NCBI RefSeq assembly: GCF_014648055.1
Contig: NZ_BMQJ01000002.1
Location: 774,453-838,452 of the forward strand
Direction of reading: 5' to 3'
DNA from: Streptosporangium pseudovulgare
GTDB taxonomy: Bacteria; Actinomycetota; Actinomycetes; Streptosporangiales; Streptosporangiaceae
Length of the DNA stretch: 64,000 nucleotides
Shown piece after piece: positions 62,397 to 64,000 of this stretch. A model generated the notes under the pieces. That model made no database searches, had not been told where the DNA came from, and worked only from the letters and a program-made list of their open reading frames with translations. The translations under genes and the position numbers were made by a program. Numbering within the stretch: position 1 is the stretch's first letter; every line of letters begins with the position of its first letter.

Positions 62397-63715
62397 CCGG
62401 CCTCGCCCGCCTTGAGCAGCAGCCGCGCGTCCCCGGCGGTGACCACGGAACCGGTGATCAGCACCCCCGCGCCGCCGAACTCCCCCGCCTCGTCGGCGAT
62501 CGCGATCGCCCTGTCGATCGCCTCGTCCAGGCGGTCGGCCCGGTGGACCCGGTCGGGATCGAAGATCTCTTCGGCCAGCGCGGCGAGCTCGTCGACGTCC
62601 ATCGACCTGGGCGAGGAGTTACGGGTCACCACGATCTCGTCCATCATGGGTTCGAGCAGCTCCAGGATCCCCGCGACGTCCTTGTCGGCGAACATCGCCA
62701 CCACCCCGACGAGCTTGTCGAAGCCGAAGGACTCCTGGACGCCGTCCAGGGTCGCCTGGATGCCACCGGGGTTGTGCGCGGCGTCCACGAGCACCGTGGG
62801 CCCCCGCCGCACGACCTCCAGCCTCCCCGGCGAGGTCACCTGCAGGAACGCCTGCCGGACCAGCTCGGGGTCGAGGGGCTCGCTCCCGGCTGTCAGCGCC
62901 TCCACGGCGGCCAGTGCGCAGGCGGCGTTGCTCGCCTGGTGTGCGCCGTAGAGGGGGAGCAGGACCTCGTCGTATGTCCCCTTGAGGCTCTTGAGATGGA
63001 GAAGCTGGCCGCCCACCGCCAGCTCCCTGCCGAGCACACCGAACTCCAGCCCTTCCCTGGCGACGGTGGCGCCCACCTCCGCGGCCCTGCGCATCAGCAC
63101 CTCCGCCGCGGGAAGCTGCTGCTGGGCGAGTACGGCCATCGCCCCGGGCTTGATGATGCCCGCCTTCTCACCCGCGATGGTCTCGACATCAGGGCCGAGA
63201 TAGTCCATGTGGTCCAGCGAGATGGGCGTGATGACCGCCACCGCTCCGTCGGCGACGTTGGTCGCGTCGAAACTGCCGCCCATGCCGGTCTCGATGACCG
63301 CGACGTCCACGGGAGCGTCGGCGAACGCCACAAAGGCCATCGCGGTGAGGGTCTCGAAGAACGAGAGCCTGCGCCCCCTGGCGTCGATCATCTCGAGGTA
63401 GGGAAGGACGTCCTCGTAGACCTCGGCGAATCGCTCCTCGCTGAGCGGAACGCCGTCCACGGAGATGCGCTCCCGCATGGAGATGAGATGAGGGCTGGTG
63501 AACCGGCCGACCCGAAGGTTGCGCTCACGCAGAATCGTCTCGATCATCCGGGTCGTGGTCGACTTGCCGTTGGTGCCGGCCACGTGTATCACCTGGTAGG
63601 AGCGCTGCGGGGAGCCGAGCACATCCATGAGCGCGGAGATCCTGTCGAGCGTGGGCTCGAAGTTCCACTCGACGCCGCGTTCCATGATTGCTCGTTCGAC
63701 TGCCTGATAGTCCAC
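62393..63715 (-). CDS. folC: Folylpolyglutamate synthase / dihydrofolate synthase
   Basis: The 440-residue Mur-ligase-family enzyme has the P-loop HVAGTNGKSTTTRMI near residue 47, ISLDHMDYLGPDVETIAGEKAGI in the central domain, and DAAHNPGG in the C-terminal domain. It adds glutamate to folates, and possibly to dihydropteroate. GTG at 63715 begins the standard MDYQAVERAI sequence. A gene upstream beyond the window edge, probably valS in this neighbourhood, is ended by the hairpin at 63901-63942. Confidence 0.96.
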   Translation of the reverse strand: MDYQAVERAIMERGVEWNFEPTLDRISALMDVLGSPQRSYQVIHVAGTNGKSTTTRMIETILRERNLRVGRFTSPHLISMRERISVDGVPLSEERFAEVYEDVLPYLEMIDARGRRLSFFETLTAMAFVAFADAPVDVAVIETGMGGSFDATNVADGAVAVITPISLDHMDYLGPDVETIAGEKAGIIKPGAMAVLAQQQLPAAEVLMRRAAEVGATVAREGLEFGVLGRELAVGGQLLHLKSLKGTYDEVLLPLYGAHQASNAACALAAVEALTAGSEPLDPELVRQAFLQVTSPGRLEVVRRGPTVLVDAAHNPGGIQATLDGVQESFGFDKLVGVVAMFADKDVAGILELLEPMMDEIVVTRNSSPRSMDVDELAALAEEIFDPDRVHRADRLDEAIDRAIAIADEAGEFGGAGVLITGSVVTAGDARLLLKAGEAG

Positions 63716-63900
63716 GCCTCAAGCCTACTGACCGCACGGTCGGGCTCCCGACGCCCCCGGAACCACTGGGAACCGCACGAGGACCGGCCGGCGCTTCGGG
63801 AATCTCTGCCGCACGACACGTCAGCCCCGCACAACGTCAGTCCCGCAGAACGCGGACACGGGAAGCGGGCATGGAAAGCGGGCACGAAAATCAGGAACGC

Positions 63901-63942
63901 AAAAAAGCGGGGCCCCGGACGAACGAACGTCCAGAGCCCCGC
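63901..63942 (-). terminator. Intrinsic terminator of a gene beyond the right edge
   Basis: GCGGGGC...GGAC pairs with GTCC...GCCCCGC (14-base arms with a few mismatches) and on the minus strand runs into TTTTTT. It lies 186 bases before the folC start, so it ends a minus-strand gene located past position 64000. The remaining bases to 64000 show only short CCCGG repeats. Confidence 0.85.
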
Positions 63943-64000
63943 CAGAAAACCCGGAAACCCGGAGGCCGGGAAGACCCGGGAAACGCGGAAAGGGCCGCTC

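Overview
The window is 64 kb of high-GC DNA (codon third positions almost always G or C, many GTG and TTG starts, frequent 1- and 4-base gene overlaps), typical of a filamentous actinomycete. The housekeeping order folC / DUF4233 / ndk / mreB-mreC-mreD-mrdA-rodA / radical SAM pair / RNase E-G / rplU-rpmA-obgE / proB-proA / nadD-rsfS is the conserved actinobacterial arrangement. Together with the accessory content it suggests a member of the Streptosporangiales or a relative; that placement is an inference.

Left part (1-32 kb), mostly accessory metabolism and transport. 1-2.4 kb: a truncated secreted SRPBCC gene, then a TetR regulator with a short-chain dehydrogenase. 2.5-11.4 kb: a minus-strand operon for an organosulfur compound (sulfatase, ABC permease, ATPase, lipoprotein and a dedicated formylglycine-generating enzyme), preceded by a ROK-family regulator that is divergent from a secreted GH20 hexosaminidase. 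11.4-15.2 kb: a quinone-oxidoreductase-like gene divergent from a TetR regulator over a clear operator, then a zinc alcohol dehydrogenase coupled to a DMT exporter. 15.3-22.4 kb: a five-gene glycerol-phosphate-type operon (MFS transporter, FGGY kinase, GlpD, alkyl-DHAP-synthase-like flavoprotein, GlpP antiterminator). Its leader holds a strong intrinsic terminator directly after a recognisable promoter, the arrangement expected for GlpP-controlled antitermination. 22.4-32 kb: a frameshifted monooxygenase, three MFS transporters, two identical tRNA-Ala(GGC) genes each with its own terminator, an AlaX-like editing protein, an SRPBCC protein and small membrane proteins.

Right part (32-64 kb), mostly conserved core. 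nadD, rsfS and a phosphatase are separated from proA-proB by an accessory block (M48 peptidase, SnoaL-like protein, LysR divergent from a membrane protein and multicopper oxidase, a membrane Ser/Thr kinase, DoxX). Then come obgE, rpmA, rplU, a large RNase E/G, two radical-SAM-linked genes, a phosphotransferase, the cell-elongation cluster rodA-mrdA-mreD-mreC-mreB, ndk, a large MFS-like protein, DUF4233 and folC. A terminator beyond folC probably ends a gene lying outside the right edge.

No rRNA, CRISPR array, insertion sequence, prophage or recognisable large biosynthetic gene cluster was seen. No gene-free stretch exceeds 300 bases. The longest (611-879, 46123-46391 and 63716-64000) hold only the regulatory or terminator elements listed, and 31950-32175 holds nothing I can identify.
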